Assembly: GCA_004560045.1 (NCBI GenBank) | Contig: SFWF01000003.1 | Coordinates: forward strand, 1-51,177 | From: a bacterium | Lineage (GTDB): Bacteria > Bacillota > Clostridia > Oscillospirales > Acutalibacteraceae | DNA length: 51,177 nucleotides | Direction of reading: 5' to 3' | Position numbers and translations under genes: made by a program | Shown here: positions 1 to 9,610 of the stretch, one piece after another | Layout: each line of letters begins with the position of its first letter | How positions within the stretch are numbered: position 1 is the stretch's first letter | Notes under the pieces: generated by a model | Database searches by the model: none | Seen by the model: only the letters and a program-made list of their open reading frames with translations | Told to the model about the DNA's origin: nothing

Positions 1-183
1 CAACTCCTTTGTGCCGATGTTTAGTGTGGTTACTTTCATCTTAACACATTTGAGTTGTTTTTTCTATTTTTACTGTTACCTATCTATTGTATCATAACAT
101 ATTTGGCGGCCTTCGGTCACAGATTTGGCGTCCCTCGCCCCCGGGCCCTTGTCGCTCCCCTTTCCCATTTCCCTAAAAAAAAT
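1..183. other. Left-edge intergenic region
   Basis: No complete gene is seen. An ATG on the minus strand at position 39 opens 13 codons that run off the left edge and could be the start of a neighbouring gene, but no convincing ribosome binding site precedes it. Positions 110-175 are GC-rich and end in a pyrimidine tract (157-175) that matches the tracts near 49502, 49912 and, inverted, 50821. Confidence 0.4.
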
Positions 184-214
184 CCCTCACAACGGGCGCG
201 CCCGTTGTGAGGGG
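175..214 (-). terminator. Rho-independent terminator of the left giant gene
   Basis: A perfect 15-bp inverted repeat (184-198 with 199-213) is followed on the minus strand by a run of T residues (183-175). It begins 11 nt past the stop codon of the giant gene and would end the 22-kb cluster transcript. The stem sequence is nearly the same as that of the terminator at 22996-23030 behind the second giant gene. Confidence 0.9.
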
Positions 215-224
215 ATAATTTTAT

Positions 225-3200
225 TTATACCTTAGCCTTTTTGCCTTTTTTGATAAGAACAACGGTTACGGTAGCAATGGCGCCGAGGAGTACGACTCCG
301 CCGACGATTGCAAGGATGATAACGAGGGTGTTATCGCCCTTCTTGAGTTCGGGTTCGGTAGAGATATCCGAGGGGTTGTAGCTCTCAATCTCACCGAGCT
401 TGCCTTCCTTGTGGAGGTTAACGATCTGGAAGTCGTCGTAGAACATTACGGCGTTACCCGTAGTGCGGACGAAGAGGTAGGGAGCGTTAGCGGTGATCGG
501 AACGCGATACTGCTTCCACTCGCCGACCTGGAGACCGGTAAACTCGATAGCTACGTTGTAGCCGAGCATTACGTCGTTAACGTCGGGGTAGTTACCCTGA
601 ACGAGCTCAACGGTACCTTCGGCACCTTCGGTGTTGGTGGTCATCCAGAAGTTTACGTCGTAGGTGTTACCAACCTCGAGAGGATACATATAGTTTACGA
701 AGAACATCGGATTGGCGTTCTCTACGGTGCAGTCAGCAGCCATAGAACGGAGTCCTCCGTTGATGTACTTCGGATTGTAGCCGGCAACACCGGGCTTAAA
801 GTAGTAAGCGCCGCCGTTTACATCGTAATCGTCGTACATCTTATCTTCGAAGCCGTTTGAGTGACCATCCATTACGAACTTAGCGTAAACGTGGATGTTA
901 GAGTTGGGGAAGTATTCGAGGTCGAACTTAAGATCGAAGGTATCGTAGTAATACCAGCCTTCGAATTTGTATCCGTAAAGCTCAGAGGTGGGGAGGTTAT
1001 CATGGTCGATCTTACCAACAAGGGGATATCCCTCGATAGGCGCGCAGGGAGTACCGTCGCCGGTAACGAATTCGATCTTAACCTTCACAGGCTCGCGCTT
1101 GTTGGAATACTTTTCAGCATTGGGGAAGCAGCGGAGGACGGGGGTACCGCCCTTAACGATCTTCCAAATCTTGTCGTAGTCGAGCTCGGGCATATTCTTG
1201 AGAGCTGCGTCACCCTGCATGAATATGAGGTTAAGCGGCTTAGCGCCGTTGTCATCCTTACCGTCAATGTAGCAGTCAACCGTAACTGCGTTAATGCCCG
1301 AGTTGGGTCCCATACCGAAGGAGGCACGGTCGGAAGTAGCGCTGAAGCAGTTCTCGAAGTAACAACGCTCTTCGTTGCTTCCTTCCCAGATATCTCCGTA
1401 GAAGGCGCCGTTACGGTAGGTTCCTTCGATGTGAGGTACCGAGTAGCAGTTGTAGAAGGATACAGGGGCGGCACCGCCACCGATAAATCCTCCGACAGAT
1501 TCGCCGATAACGCTTACGTCAGCAGCGATGAAGCACTGACGGAATACGGGGACCTTTCTTACATTGTAGTCAGCGGATCCGCCCATATAGCCGTCGTAGT
1601 TCTCGAGGAAGCCGACCATTGCGCCTACGTAGCAGTGGGTTGAGTTCATCTGATCGTTGACTAAGGTAGACTTAGCGATACCGAGCTTTTCGATAACTGC
1701 GCTATGTCCGAGGAGCGGGATAAGACCTGCATGCTGAGAATCGGCAGTTGCGTAGTAAAGACCGGTTACAACGTGTCCGTTACCGTTAAGGTGACCGCGG
1801 AAGTACTGAGAGTTGGCGACCCAATCGCGTGCAGTCTGTTCCCAACCCGCCTTAGAGGTGTTGTTGAGCTTAAGGTCTGCGGTGATGGAGTAGAACTTGC
1901 CGAGGGTGTCGTTCTTGTTGAGCATAAATACGAACTGCTCAGGAGTTTCGATGATATAAGGATCGTTTTCGGTACCCGTTCCGCCTGCGTACTTGGTAGC
2001 AGACTTACCGGACCATACGCGGCCCTTCTTACCCTCGTCAACGCCGAGAGCGGACATGCCGTAGGGAACCTTCTTAATGTGAGGAGTATCGCCGTTAACG
2101 GTGTAGAAGACGTTTTTCCAGTCGAGCAGGGGCATTGAGCTCTTAGCCTTTGCGCCGATCATATTGGCGGCGGGAACCTGCTTTGCGCCATGTCCCGAAA
2201 CGTCGCAGTAAACAGAATTTACAGAGCCGACGTTTCTCGCGATGGGATAGCCCTGTGCGTAGCACTGAACAAGGTTGTTGCCTTGTCCGCCCCAGGTATC
2301 GCCGATAAAGGCGTTGCAGCGGTCGCCTACGCCGGAGAACTTGAGTTCGGGAGTAGAGTAGGAATAGGAGATATCAGCGGTGCGCAGGTTACCTGCTCCG
2401 ATAAATCCGCCGACGGTGAAGCCTGCGACAGTAACGGTCTCGTCGACAGAACAGCCCTGAATGGTGAGGTTTCTGTCGCCTGAGCCGGTGATTTCACCAA
2501 CGAAAGCACCAACGCTTCCGTAACCGGAAATGTAGGACTTTCTGATGTGGAGGTTGCGGATCTCAGCCGAGGTGCTTGCCCACGAGAAGAGACCTGTACC
2601 CTGCGAGATATAGTCGCCTTTATAAGTGGCGGTAGTTGCGGGAAGCTGATTTGCGTAGAGACCGTAGATGGTATAGCCCTGACCGTCGAGGGTTCCCTGG
2701 AAGCCTACGGAGTTGATGTTGTTGTACCAGGTCTTTGCGTTGGTCATCCAGTTCTTCTTGGAGGTATCGTTAACGTAGAGATCGTTAGCGAGGGCGTAAT
2801 ATTTGCCTGCAGTGACCTCGCTCTGAACGAGATAGCGGAGCTGTTCAACGGTTTCGATGAGGTAGGGATCGGTCTGGGTTCCCTTACCCTTACCGAACAT
2901 CTCTGCGTCGGCAGAAAGGTCGACGTTTGCGCCGTCGATCTTGCCTTCGAAGATCTTAAGGATGGGAGTTCCGTTTTCGACGGCCTTCCAGACGTTAGTA
3001 AAGTCGAGTCCGGTCATCTTGTTAGCTGCGCCGAGACCCATCATACCGTCTGTACCAACGTTGGTCCAGAACATATGCTCTCCGTCGGCGGCGCCGGTGG
3101 AGGTATAGATATCCTTAAAGTAGTCGGAAGCAACCTTGCCTTCCTTCTGGAAAGACTTATCAGTTACCCACTGACCGCCTTCAAGCTTGGTCTTATAGTA

Positions 3201-6200
3201 CCAATACATAGCAGATCTTCCGCCTTGGTTTCCTACGTTATAGGGCTTGGAGCCGAAGGAGTAGGAGTCGTAGATCTCGTAAGCGGTGATCCAGGGATCG
3301 CCGAGAAGACCGTTAGACTTAGTCGAGGCGGAGTTGACCATCTTTGCCTTGGTGTAGCAGTTTCTGATAACGAGACCCTTGGTGGATTCAGGGTTATTCT
3401 GCTGTGCAAGACCGACGATACCGCCTGCGGTAGTAGAGTTTACAGAAACGGTCTCATCCGAGAAGCACTGCTCTACAGTGATAACGCCTGCGGCGTAGCC
3501 GATAACGGCACCTGCGCCGAGGTTCCTGGTAGAGCGTATGAGGGAGTAGCGGATACCGAGGTTCTTAACAGAGCCGTCCTGCATCTTGGGGATAAGTCCG
3601 ACTGCGTCGGTGCCTGTGGCAGGATACCAGATACCGTAAACGATGTTACCTGCGCCGTCAAGATGACCGCTGAAGTTAGAAGCGGTGGTGTGGGTGAACC
3701 AGGGGTTGTTGTTTGCTCTTGTGTGCCAGGTGGCGCCTGCGGTTACGTCATTTAAGTAAATGTCGTTAGCGAGCTTATAATACTTGCCGAGACCGCCGGT
3801 CTTTACCATAAGGGCAAGCTCACCGGGAGAGGTGATGATAATAGGATCGTCCTTGGTACCGGTAGAGGTGTTATCAGAGAAGGTGTCGAGAACGATACCG
3901 GTCCAAACGCCGTTCTTGTCAACGTCGGATATCGGTGGGGGTTCTTCGCCGTCGTTGCCGGTAGACTCGGCAAATACGTCGAGGATGGGATAGCCGTTGG
4001 TTGCTTCCCAGGCCTTGTCTCTGTTGAGGGTCTGCATGGGCTTCTCGTTGTTGAATACGTCGAGACCCTGCATATCTGCGGGATCAACAACAACCGCTCC
4101 AACGCTATCGGTAGCGCTTGAGGCGAAGATGTCGCTCATAGTGGCAGGCTTAGCGTTTCTGTCGGAAAGAGGTCCGTTACCGTTATAGGCACTGATTACC
4201 TTACCCTTTCCTGCGTCGCCCCAGATATCGGCGTAAAGACCGATAATACCTTCACGGTCTTCTAAGATTCCGGTCTGGTAGTGGGGCCACTTGTGAGTAT
4301 TCTTCTTAAGGGTTGCGAGACTGTAAACGTGGTCGAGGTTAAATGGCTTGTCGGAAACGCCGACGAAGGCGGCAGAAGCGTAACCCGAAATGGTAACGTC
4401 CTTACCGACGTAGCTGTAGGAAATGCTGAGGCTGCTCGAGTGGCAGTTGCTAGCAACGAAGGCTGAAGCAGCGTTGCGATGCTCAACATAGGCGTGGTCT
4501 ACGCCGAGGTTCTTGATCACGGCGTCGCCCTGAACGTAGCTGAAGAGACCGAAGCCGCTGTTGCTCGACTTCTTCGGAGCGGTATCCTTGCAGTAGAGAC
4601 CGTGAACAACGTGTCCGTCACCGTCTAAGGTACCTGCGAAGCCGCCGGAGGTGACCCAGGTATGAACGCTGTATCCGCCGATGGGATTACCGTTGGTCCA
4701 GTCGACCTTGTCTACTTCGTTTATAAAGATGTCGTTAGCGAGCTTATAGTACTTGCCTGCGGTAGAGGTCTGGTTAGAGGCTACTACGAAAGCAAGCTCG
4801 GCTGCGTTATAGATGATATAGGGGTTAGCCTTGGAGCCCGAGCCCTCGGAGGGAGCGGTCTTGGTAGAGCCGTCCCAGGTTCCGGTTTCGGGTGCAGGCT
4901 TAACGGGAGCAAAGGCGGTAAGGATGGGATAGGTGGTGGTTCCCTGGAAATAGGATCCAAGACCGCTCATCTTACCGGTAGTAACTACGTCAAGTCCCTG
5001 CATCTCGGCGGAAGTGAGAAGGGTCTCACCGGCCTTGAGACCTGCATTGGGGGTCGAAACGGTTACGTAGTTGTTGGCATAAGTCTTGATTCCACTACCC
5101 TTTGCTGCAATAGCACCCTTCGCATTATAGCAGTTGGTAACGGTGGAGAAGGAAGTGCCGAAGCCGGACTTGTCGCCCTGGTAGATATAAACGTCTCCGA
5201 TCATACCGCTGACAGCAGCACCGGTGTAGTTTGCAAGAGAGTAGCAGTTGGTAATGCTGTAGGTGACGTCACTGCCGACGGCGTAGAACACGCCGCAGTT
5301 ATTACCGACGAGGTATACGTTTGCTCCTGCATAGCACTGATCGTATGCCATGGTGGTACTGTTTGCGCCGACTGCGGTAAATGCAGAGGCTCCGTTGGGA
5401 TGACGAAGGTATGCGTAGTCAACGCCAAGCTTGGAAACCGAGAGGCCTGCGCTCTTTGCAAAGAGACCTGCGCCTGCCGCGCCCCAAGTGAAGTTTGCTT
5501 CCATGTTGTAATAGAGACCGAATACCTTATGTCCGTTACCGTCGAAGGTTCCGTTCAGGACTCCGCAGGTAGAAGAGGTATACCAGGAGTTGGGGGTATA
5601 GCCGGCCTTTACGGTACCGGTTGCCCAGTCGATCTTGGTAATATCGTTAAGATAGATGTCCTTTTCAAGCTTATAGTGCTTGCCGTTCATGCCGTTCTTA
5701 ACAACGTATGCTAATTCTTCGGGGGTAGAGATGATGATAGGATCGGCGTCGGTACCGGTGCCCTTAGAGGGAGCAACCTCGGTTCCGTTCCAATACTCGG
5801 AGGGATCCATAGCGTTGAAGATCTGAAGAGTGGGATAGCTTTCGGAGGTCGTAACCCAAACCTTGTCGAAATCGAGACCGCTGAGTACGTTTTTGGCTCC
5901 TGCGCCCATTATATCGTCTTCGTTGACCTTAACAACGGTGGAAAGTCTTGCGTCGACCTCTGAAGCGGTGGTATAAACGTCGGTCCAGGTCGTAGTGCCG
6001 TTTCCGTTACTGCCGTCAAAGGGAGTGTAAAGGGAAACTGCGTCGGTTACCTTTATAGCGGTATTCCAAGCGGTACCGATAAGTCCTCCAACGTGACCCG
6101 ATTCAGATACAATGGCAGAACCTCCGTCAAGAACGGGGTTAGTAACAACGTAGGAATGACCACTGCCGACGATATTAGCGTAGCAGGCAACGTTTGACAT

Positions 6201-7940
6201 ATTTACAGAGGAGATAGCATAACCTACCACTCCACCCAGTCCGCAGGACTCGAAGTTGCCATTCTTAACGAAGGGCCACTTATCTTTAGTATTATAAACG
6301 TCAGCGGTAACGTAAGCCCTACCTGCGTTGTAGCCGTGAATGGTAACGGTGTCGTCAACGACAACGTTCGAAACGGTAACGCCGGTAGAATAACCCGTAA
6401 CGGCAGCGCCCCAGCGTCCTGCAGAGATGAAGGACTTGGCGATGCGGAGGTTCTTAACGCTGGCGTTATTTGCGGCAGGGATAAGAGCCGCGGCAGAATT
6501 ATGATCGCCGGGCTTATAGCAGAGACCGTAAACGGTAAAGCCGTTACCGTCGAGATGACCCTTAAATACGATGTTCTTGGTATCGCCTACGTCGTAGGCG
6601 GTGCCGTTTGCATCGTACTTACCGAACCAATAGTTGGGAGTATAGTCTCCGTAGCCTTCGCCGGTAGCCCAGTTTACCTGAGCAACGTCGTTAAGATAGA
6701 TGTTGTTGGTGAGGGTATAGTACTTACCTGCATCGGCGCCGTTTTTAAGCATAAATGCGAGGTCGGAGCCGTTCTTTACGAGGTAAGGATCGGTAGCAGT
6801 ACCCGAACCGCTGAGGGATGCGGAAACAGAGCCGTCCCAAACGGTAGCGCCGCCGGTCTCACCGCCGCCGGTTACGGGGCGATAGAATACCTTAAGGATA
6901 GGATGAGAAGCGGTGGTCATATATGTGCCGTCCCAGTCGAGAGCGGGCATAGCCGTCTTAGCGGCTTCGCCGCCGTAGATACCGTCTACGGAGACACCGG
7001 TGCCTGCGCCCGAAGTCCAGCCGGTTACGTAGTTTTCGGCACCCTTAGAAACCAGGGTACCTGCAACGTTACCGAGGCCGAAGCAGCCCGAGATGGTTGC
7101 ATTGCTGCCCATATAGGCGATAAATCCGGAACGGGCATTTTTGTCCTGTGATTCTATGGTATTAACGTCCCAGGCAAGAAGGTTATAGCAGTTGGTAACG
7201 CGTACACCTTCGCCCGAACCGCCGGAAACGTTGCCGCCAATGAAACCTGCGACAGCTACGGTAAGCTTAACGGTATCGGCAGCATAGCAACGGGTGATGG
7301 TGATGGGGGCAGTGTTAGAGTTGCCAAGGTAAGCACCTGCTATCGCACCGGCTATGCCCGATCTGTTAGCCTTAGCGTCGGTACAAGCATTTGTGATTTT
7401 AACGTATGCGTGTTCAACGCCGACTGCGTCAACGGTTGCTCCGCCTGCAAGTACAGGGAAGAGACCTGTGGCTTCAGCAAGGTCGCGAACGTCGTTATTG
7501 CTGTGAGCCTTAACTTCTTCGGCGTAGAGACCGTGAACGATATGTCCGTCGCCGTAGAAGGTACCCTTAAAGGCAACAGCCGAATCGGTAGCCGAAAGTA
7601 TAGGCCACTCGTTAAGGCCGCTCTGGGTGTACCAGTTTGCGACAGTGGTGTCGTTCAGGTAGATGTCTGCGGCAAGCTTATATACCTTGCCTGTAGTGGC
7701 GTCAGCACCAAGGCTAATTAAATAGCGGAGCTGTGCGCCGTTTTCGATGATGTAGGGATCGGCAGCAGTACCGGTTCCCGAAGCAAAGCCCGTAGCGGTA
7801 GAGCCGTCCCAGACCTCAAGGTTGTTTGCGGTAACAAACAGACCTACGAAGGTGGAAAGAACTATCGAGAGGGTCAGTACGACGGCAACGAGGCCGGATA
7901 CTAATTTGCTTCTTTTGTTTTTGTTAAGAAACTGTCTCAT
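225..7940 (-). CDS. Giant secreted repeat protein 1, seven GLUG-like solenoid repeats
   Basis: A 2,571-residue protein starting at an ATG with AAGGGAG about 6 nt upstream. A signal peptide covers residues 1-40. Seven repeats of 294-350 residues begin near residues 42, 366, 716, 1020, 1345, 1682 and 1976. Each opens with a WDG or WSG motif (lost in the sixth), then GTGTxxDPYII, an LANDIYLND segment, an F-G-x-x-D-G-x-G-H-x-x-x-GLY motif, and pairs of GG-F/I-G and NCYS motifs, as in GLUG-type right-handed beta-solenoid proteins. An InlB-B-like repeat (about 2288-2350), a jelly-roll carbohydrate-binding-like domain (about 2357-2513) and a membrane helix (about 2537-2560) with a KKGKKAKV tail follow. 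No LPxTG motif is present. It is the last gene of the ABC cluster, 213 nt after a binding protein. A role in glycan binding or adhesion is inferred; no catalytic motif was recognised. Confidence 0.85.
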   Translation of the reverse strand: MRQFLNKNKRSKLVSGLVAVVLTLSIVLSTFVGLFVTANNLEVWDGSTATGFASGTGTAADPYIIENGAQLRYLISLGADATTGKVYKLAADIYLNDTTVANWYTQSGLNEWPILSATDSAVAFKGTFYGDGHIVHGLYAEEVKAHSNNDVRDLAEATGLFPVLAGGATVDAVGVEHAYVKITNACTDAKANRSGIAGAIAGAYLGNSNTAPITITRCYAADTVKLTVAVAGFIGGNVSGGSGEGVRVTNCYNLLAWDVNTIESQDKNARSGFIAYMGSNATISGCFGLGNVAGTLVSKGAENYVTGWTSGAGTGVSVDGIYGGEAAKTAMPALDWDGTYMTTASHPILKVFYRPVTGGGETGGATVWDGSVSASLSGSGTATDPYLVKNGSDLAFMLKNGADAGKYYTLTNNIYLNDVAQVNWATGEGYGDYTPNYWFGKYDANGTAYDVGDTKNIVFKGHLDGNGFTVYGLCYKPGDHNSAAALIPAANNASVKNLRIAKSFISAGRWGAAVTGYSTGVTVSNVVVDDTVTIHGYNAGRAYVTADVYNTKDKWPFVKNGNFESCGLGGVVGYAISSVNMSNVACYANIVGSGHSYVVTNPVLDGGSAIVSESGHVGGLIGTAWNTAIKVTDAVSLYTPFDGSNGNGTTTWTDVYTTASEVDARLSTVVKVNEDDIMGAGAKNVLSGLDFDKVWVTTSESYPTLQIFNAMDPSEYWNGTEVAPSKGTGTDADPIIISTPEELAYVVKNGMNGKHYKLEKDIYLNDITKIDWATGTVKAGYTPNSWYTSSTCGVLNGTFDGNGHKVFGLYYNMEANFTWGAAGAGLFAKSAGLSVSKLGVDYAYLRHPNGASAFTAVGANSTTMAYDQCYAGANVYLVGNNCGVFYAVGSDVTYSITNCYSLANYTGAAVSGMIGDVYIYQGDKSGFGTSFSTVTNCYNAKGAIAAKGSGIKTYANNYVTVSTPNAGLKAGETLLTSAEMQGLDVVTTGKMSGLGSYFQGTTTYPILTAFAPVKPAPETGTWDGSTKTAPSEGSGSKANPYIIYNAAELAFVVASNQTSTAGKYYKLANDIFINEVDKVDWTNGNPIGGYSVHTWVTSGGFAGTLDGDGHVVHGLYCKDTAPKKSSNSGFGLFSYVQGDAVIKNLGVDHAYVEHRNAASAFVASNCHSSSLSISYSYVGKDVTISGYASAAFVGVSDKPFNLDHVYSLATLKKNTHKWPHYQTGILEDREGIIGLYADIWGDAGKGKVISAYNGNGPLSDRNAKPATMSDIFASSATDSVGAVVVDPADMQGLDVFNNEKPMQTLNRDKAWEATNGYPILDVFAESTGNDGEEPPPISDVDKNGVWTGIVLDTFSDNTSTGTKDDPIIITSPGELALMVKTGGLGKYYKLANDIYLNDVTAGATWHTRANNNPWFTHTTASNFSGHLDGAGNIVYGIWYPATGTDAVGLIPKMQDGSVKNLGIRYSLIRSTRNLGAGAVIGYAAGVITVEQCFSDETVSVNSTTAGGIVGLAQQNNPESTKGLVIRNCYTKAKMVNSASTKSNGLLGDPWITAYEIYDSYSFGSKPYNVGNQGGRSAMYWYYKTKLEGGQWVTDKSFQKEGKVASDYFKDIYTSTGAADGEHMFWTNVGTDGMMGLGAANKMTGLDFTNVWKAVENGTPILKIFEGKIDGANVDLSADAEMFGKGKGTQTDPYLIETVEQLRYLVQSEVTAGKYYALANDLYVNDTSKKNWMTNAKTWYNNINSVGFQGTLDGQGYTIYGLYANQLPATTATYKGDYISQGTGLFSWASTSAEIRNLHIRKSYISGYGSVGAFVGEITGSGDRNLTIQGCSVDETVTVAGFTVGGFIGAGNLRTADISYSYSTPELKFSGVGDRCNAFIGDTWGGQGNNLVQCYAQGYPIARNVGSVNSVYCDVSGHGAKQVPAANMIGAKAKSSMPLLDWKNVFYTVNGDTPHIKKVPYGMSALGVDEGKKGRVWSGKSATKYAGGTGTENDPYIIETPEQFVFMLNKNDTLGKFYSITADLKLNNTSKAGWEQTARDWVANSQYFRGHLNGNGHVVTGLYYATADSQHAGLIPLLGHSAVIEKLGIAKSTLVNDQMNSTHCYVGAMVGFLENYDGYMGGSADYNVRKVPVFRQCFIAADVSVIGESVGGFIGGGAAPVSFYNCYSVPHIEGTYRNGAFYGDIWEGSNEERCYFENCFSATSDRASFGMGPNSGINAVTVDCYIDGKDDNGAKPLNLIFMQGDAALKNMPELDYDKIWKIVKGGTPVLRCFPNAEKYSNKREPVKVKIEFVTGDGTPCAPIEGYPLVGKIDHDNLPTSELYGYKFEGWYYYDTFDLKFDLEYFPNSNIHVYAKFVMDGHSNGFEDKMYDDYDVNGGAYYFKPGVAGYNPKYINGGLRSMAADCTVENANPMFFVNYMYPLEVGNTYDVNFWMTTNTEGAEGTVELVQGNYPDVNDVMLGYNVAIEFTGLQVGEWKQYRVPITANAPYLFVRTTGNAVMFYDDFQIVNLHKEGKLGEIESYNPSDISTEPELKKGDNTLVIILAIVGGVVLLGAIATVTVVLIKKGKKAKV

Positions 7941-8153
7941 CTTTTTCTCCCTTCAAGAAGATTTTTTATATAACGCGCTCGGTTTTTGACCGAACCGCCG
8001 ATTTGCAGGCTTTGGAGCCTACTGTCGAAGATAAAACTGTCGCTTTATCCCCGACACAAGGTCCCAAAGAGCTTCGAGGTCGCCGCTCCCCCGTTTTGGA
8101 GGAACGGCAAACCTTAAGTTTAGCTTAAGACCTGAGCGTCTAAGGGGTTAACC

Positions 8154-9509
8154 TTAGTCTGCGAAATCCTTCTTAATTTGTGCAAGTTCTTTCTCGATGA
8201 TCTCGTTAGCCTTGTCACACATCTGCTGCATAACGGGGAGCTGAGAATCGAGGTAACCGGTCATATTGGCGGGAGTCTGGCTGTTCCAAGCCTCGTGGAA
8301 GTAGGTGCCTAAGCCGGTGGACTTGCACATATCGGGACCATGATAGTAGATCATATTTTCGGAGTACTGTCCGGTAACCTGGAAGAAGAAGTTTGCAACC
8401 TCCTGGTTGTGGAAGGTAGCTTCGAGGTCGTAGTTGTTAACGTCGAGGTACTGACGGAGGAAGAGACCTGCTGCAACGGGGTTCTTAGCGCCGTCGATGA
8501 GGCCCCAGCCACGGTAGATACCGGTAACGCACTGCTTGTCGCCTTCCTTCCAAACGGGGAGGTAGGTAGCGCCGAGATGGTCGGGGTTGATCTGAGTGAA
8601 GTAACCGGTTCTCTTAAGACCGAAGCAGTTGGTAAGAGCCATACCCTGCTTACCTTCACCGAAGCCGCCACGGTCGAGACGTGCGATACCGTCAGCCTTC
8701 ATCTGGCAGAGATAGTTCATAACCTCATAGAGGTGCTTGTCAGCGGTAACAACCATCTTGTTGTCCTTGTAGGTGAAGAAAGAGGATCCTGCTGCACCGA
8801 GAGCTGCTTCACCGAGGAGACCTGCGCCGACATAATCCTTGCCGAGCTTGGTAACCTGCTGTGCAGCGTAACGGAAGTTATCGAAGGTCCACTTGCCTGC
8901 TGCGTAGTAGTCGGCGGGGGTGTTAAGACCTGCGTTTTCGAAGATAGCCTTGTTGTAAACGCAGATATCAACCTCGGTCCAAACGTTGGAGATGCAGTCT
9001 ACGAGGTAGGGATGACCGCCAAGGGTAGATGCCTTGATAAGAGCCTGGTTCCAGATAGGAGCAGAGAGGTCGAGCATTGCTGCGTCGAGGGGCTGCATAA
9101 CGGTGAGGGAGCCGGGGAAGTCGCCGTTCTCGAAGAATATGTCGCCCTGAGTATCGGAAGCGATAGCAGCAGCGATGGTCTTAACGTAGTCGCCCTGGTC
9201 GATAAGAACGGGCTCGAGGGTAATTCCGAAGTCTTTTTCGAACTTCTCAACAGCTACGCCATCCTCGTTAAGCTTGGGGTCTTTCCAGGTTACGTACTTA
9301 ACGGTTGTGCCTCTGTAATCTTCGGGATTAACAGACTTGTCGATACCGTCCAGTCCGGGTTCCTTGTTGTTAGTGGTGCCCTGGTTAGAGCTTCCGCCAT
9401 TGGAACCGGTGGATGCGGTCTCGCCATTTCCGCCACATCCCACTGCAAGACAAGCTACCATTGCGATAGCAAGTACAAGCGTGATCAGTCGGATCAGTGT
9501 TTTTGACAT
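8154..9509 (-). CDS. Carbohydrate ABC transporter substrate-binding lipoprotein
   Basis: A 451-residue extracellular binding protein of the family 1 sugar-binding type. The ATG at 9509 is preferred over a GTG at 9521 because AAGGTGG lies 8 nt before the ATG and overlaps the GTG. The signal peptide ends in a lipobox (LAVGC, Cys24), followed by a Gly/Ser/Thr/Asn-rich linker of about 30 residues, so the protein should be tethered to the outer face of the membrane. It has the usual alpha/beta binding-protein composition with many aromatic residues. It follows two permease genes in the same direction, an inverted gene order for such operons, and two hairpins precede it at 9538-9597. It probably delivers oligosaccharides to the 9611-11661 permease pair. 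The ligand is not predictable. Confidence 0.85.
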   Translation of the reverse strand: MSKTLIRLITLVLAIAMVACLAVGCGGNGETASTGSNGGSSNQGTTNNKEPGLDGIDKSVNPEDYRGTTVKYVTWKDPKLNEDGVAVEKFEKDFGITLEPVLIDQGDYVKTIAAAIASDTQGDIFFENGDFPGSLTVMQPLDAAMLDLSAPIWNQALIKASTLGGHPYLVDCISNVWTEVDICVYNKAIFENAGLNTPADYYAAGKWTFDNFRYAAQQVTKLGKDYVGAGLLGEAALGAAGSSFFTYKDNKMVVTADKHLYEVMNYLCQMKADGIARLDRGGFGEGKQGMALTNCFGLKRTGYFTQINPDHLGATYLPVWKEGDKQCVTGIYRGWGLIDGAKNPVAAGLFLRQYLDVNNYDLEATFHNQEVANFFFQVTGQYSENMIYYHGPDMCKSTGLGTYFHEAWNSQTPANMTGYLDSQLPVMQQMCDKANEIIEKELAQIKKDFAD

Positions 9510-9537
9510 TTTTAATTCCACCTTTTAATTATTTTTA

Positions 9538-9597
9538 GCAGACATCCGTCTGCAAAGTGAACTGATTGGCGGTCTGTCGGAGGTCTTCCGACAGACC
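9538..9597 (-). promoter_or_regulatory. Two intercistronic hairpins upstream of the binding-protein gene
   Basis: A 6-bp hairpin (9538-9543 with 9548-9553) and an 11-bp hairpin (9571-9581 with 9587-9597) fall in the gap between permease and binding protein. Neither has a T-run on the minus strand, so they are not ordinary terminators in the transcribed direction. They could block exonucleases or mark an RNA processing site that lets the binding protein be made in excess of the permeases. This role is inferred. Confidence 0.5.
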
Positions 9598-9610
9598 TTT
9601 TATGAAGTCA

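Noticed and set aside
1..39. Partial gene on the minus strand at the left edge
   Set aside because: Only 13 codons are visible and there is no convincing ribosome binding site, so it is mentioned only in the edge region.
7941..8153. Terminator between the binding protein and giant 1
   Set aside because: Small inverted repeats are present, but none is followed by a T-run on the minus strand. An internal promoter cannot be excluded; a TATATA-like box near 7965 has no good -35 partner.
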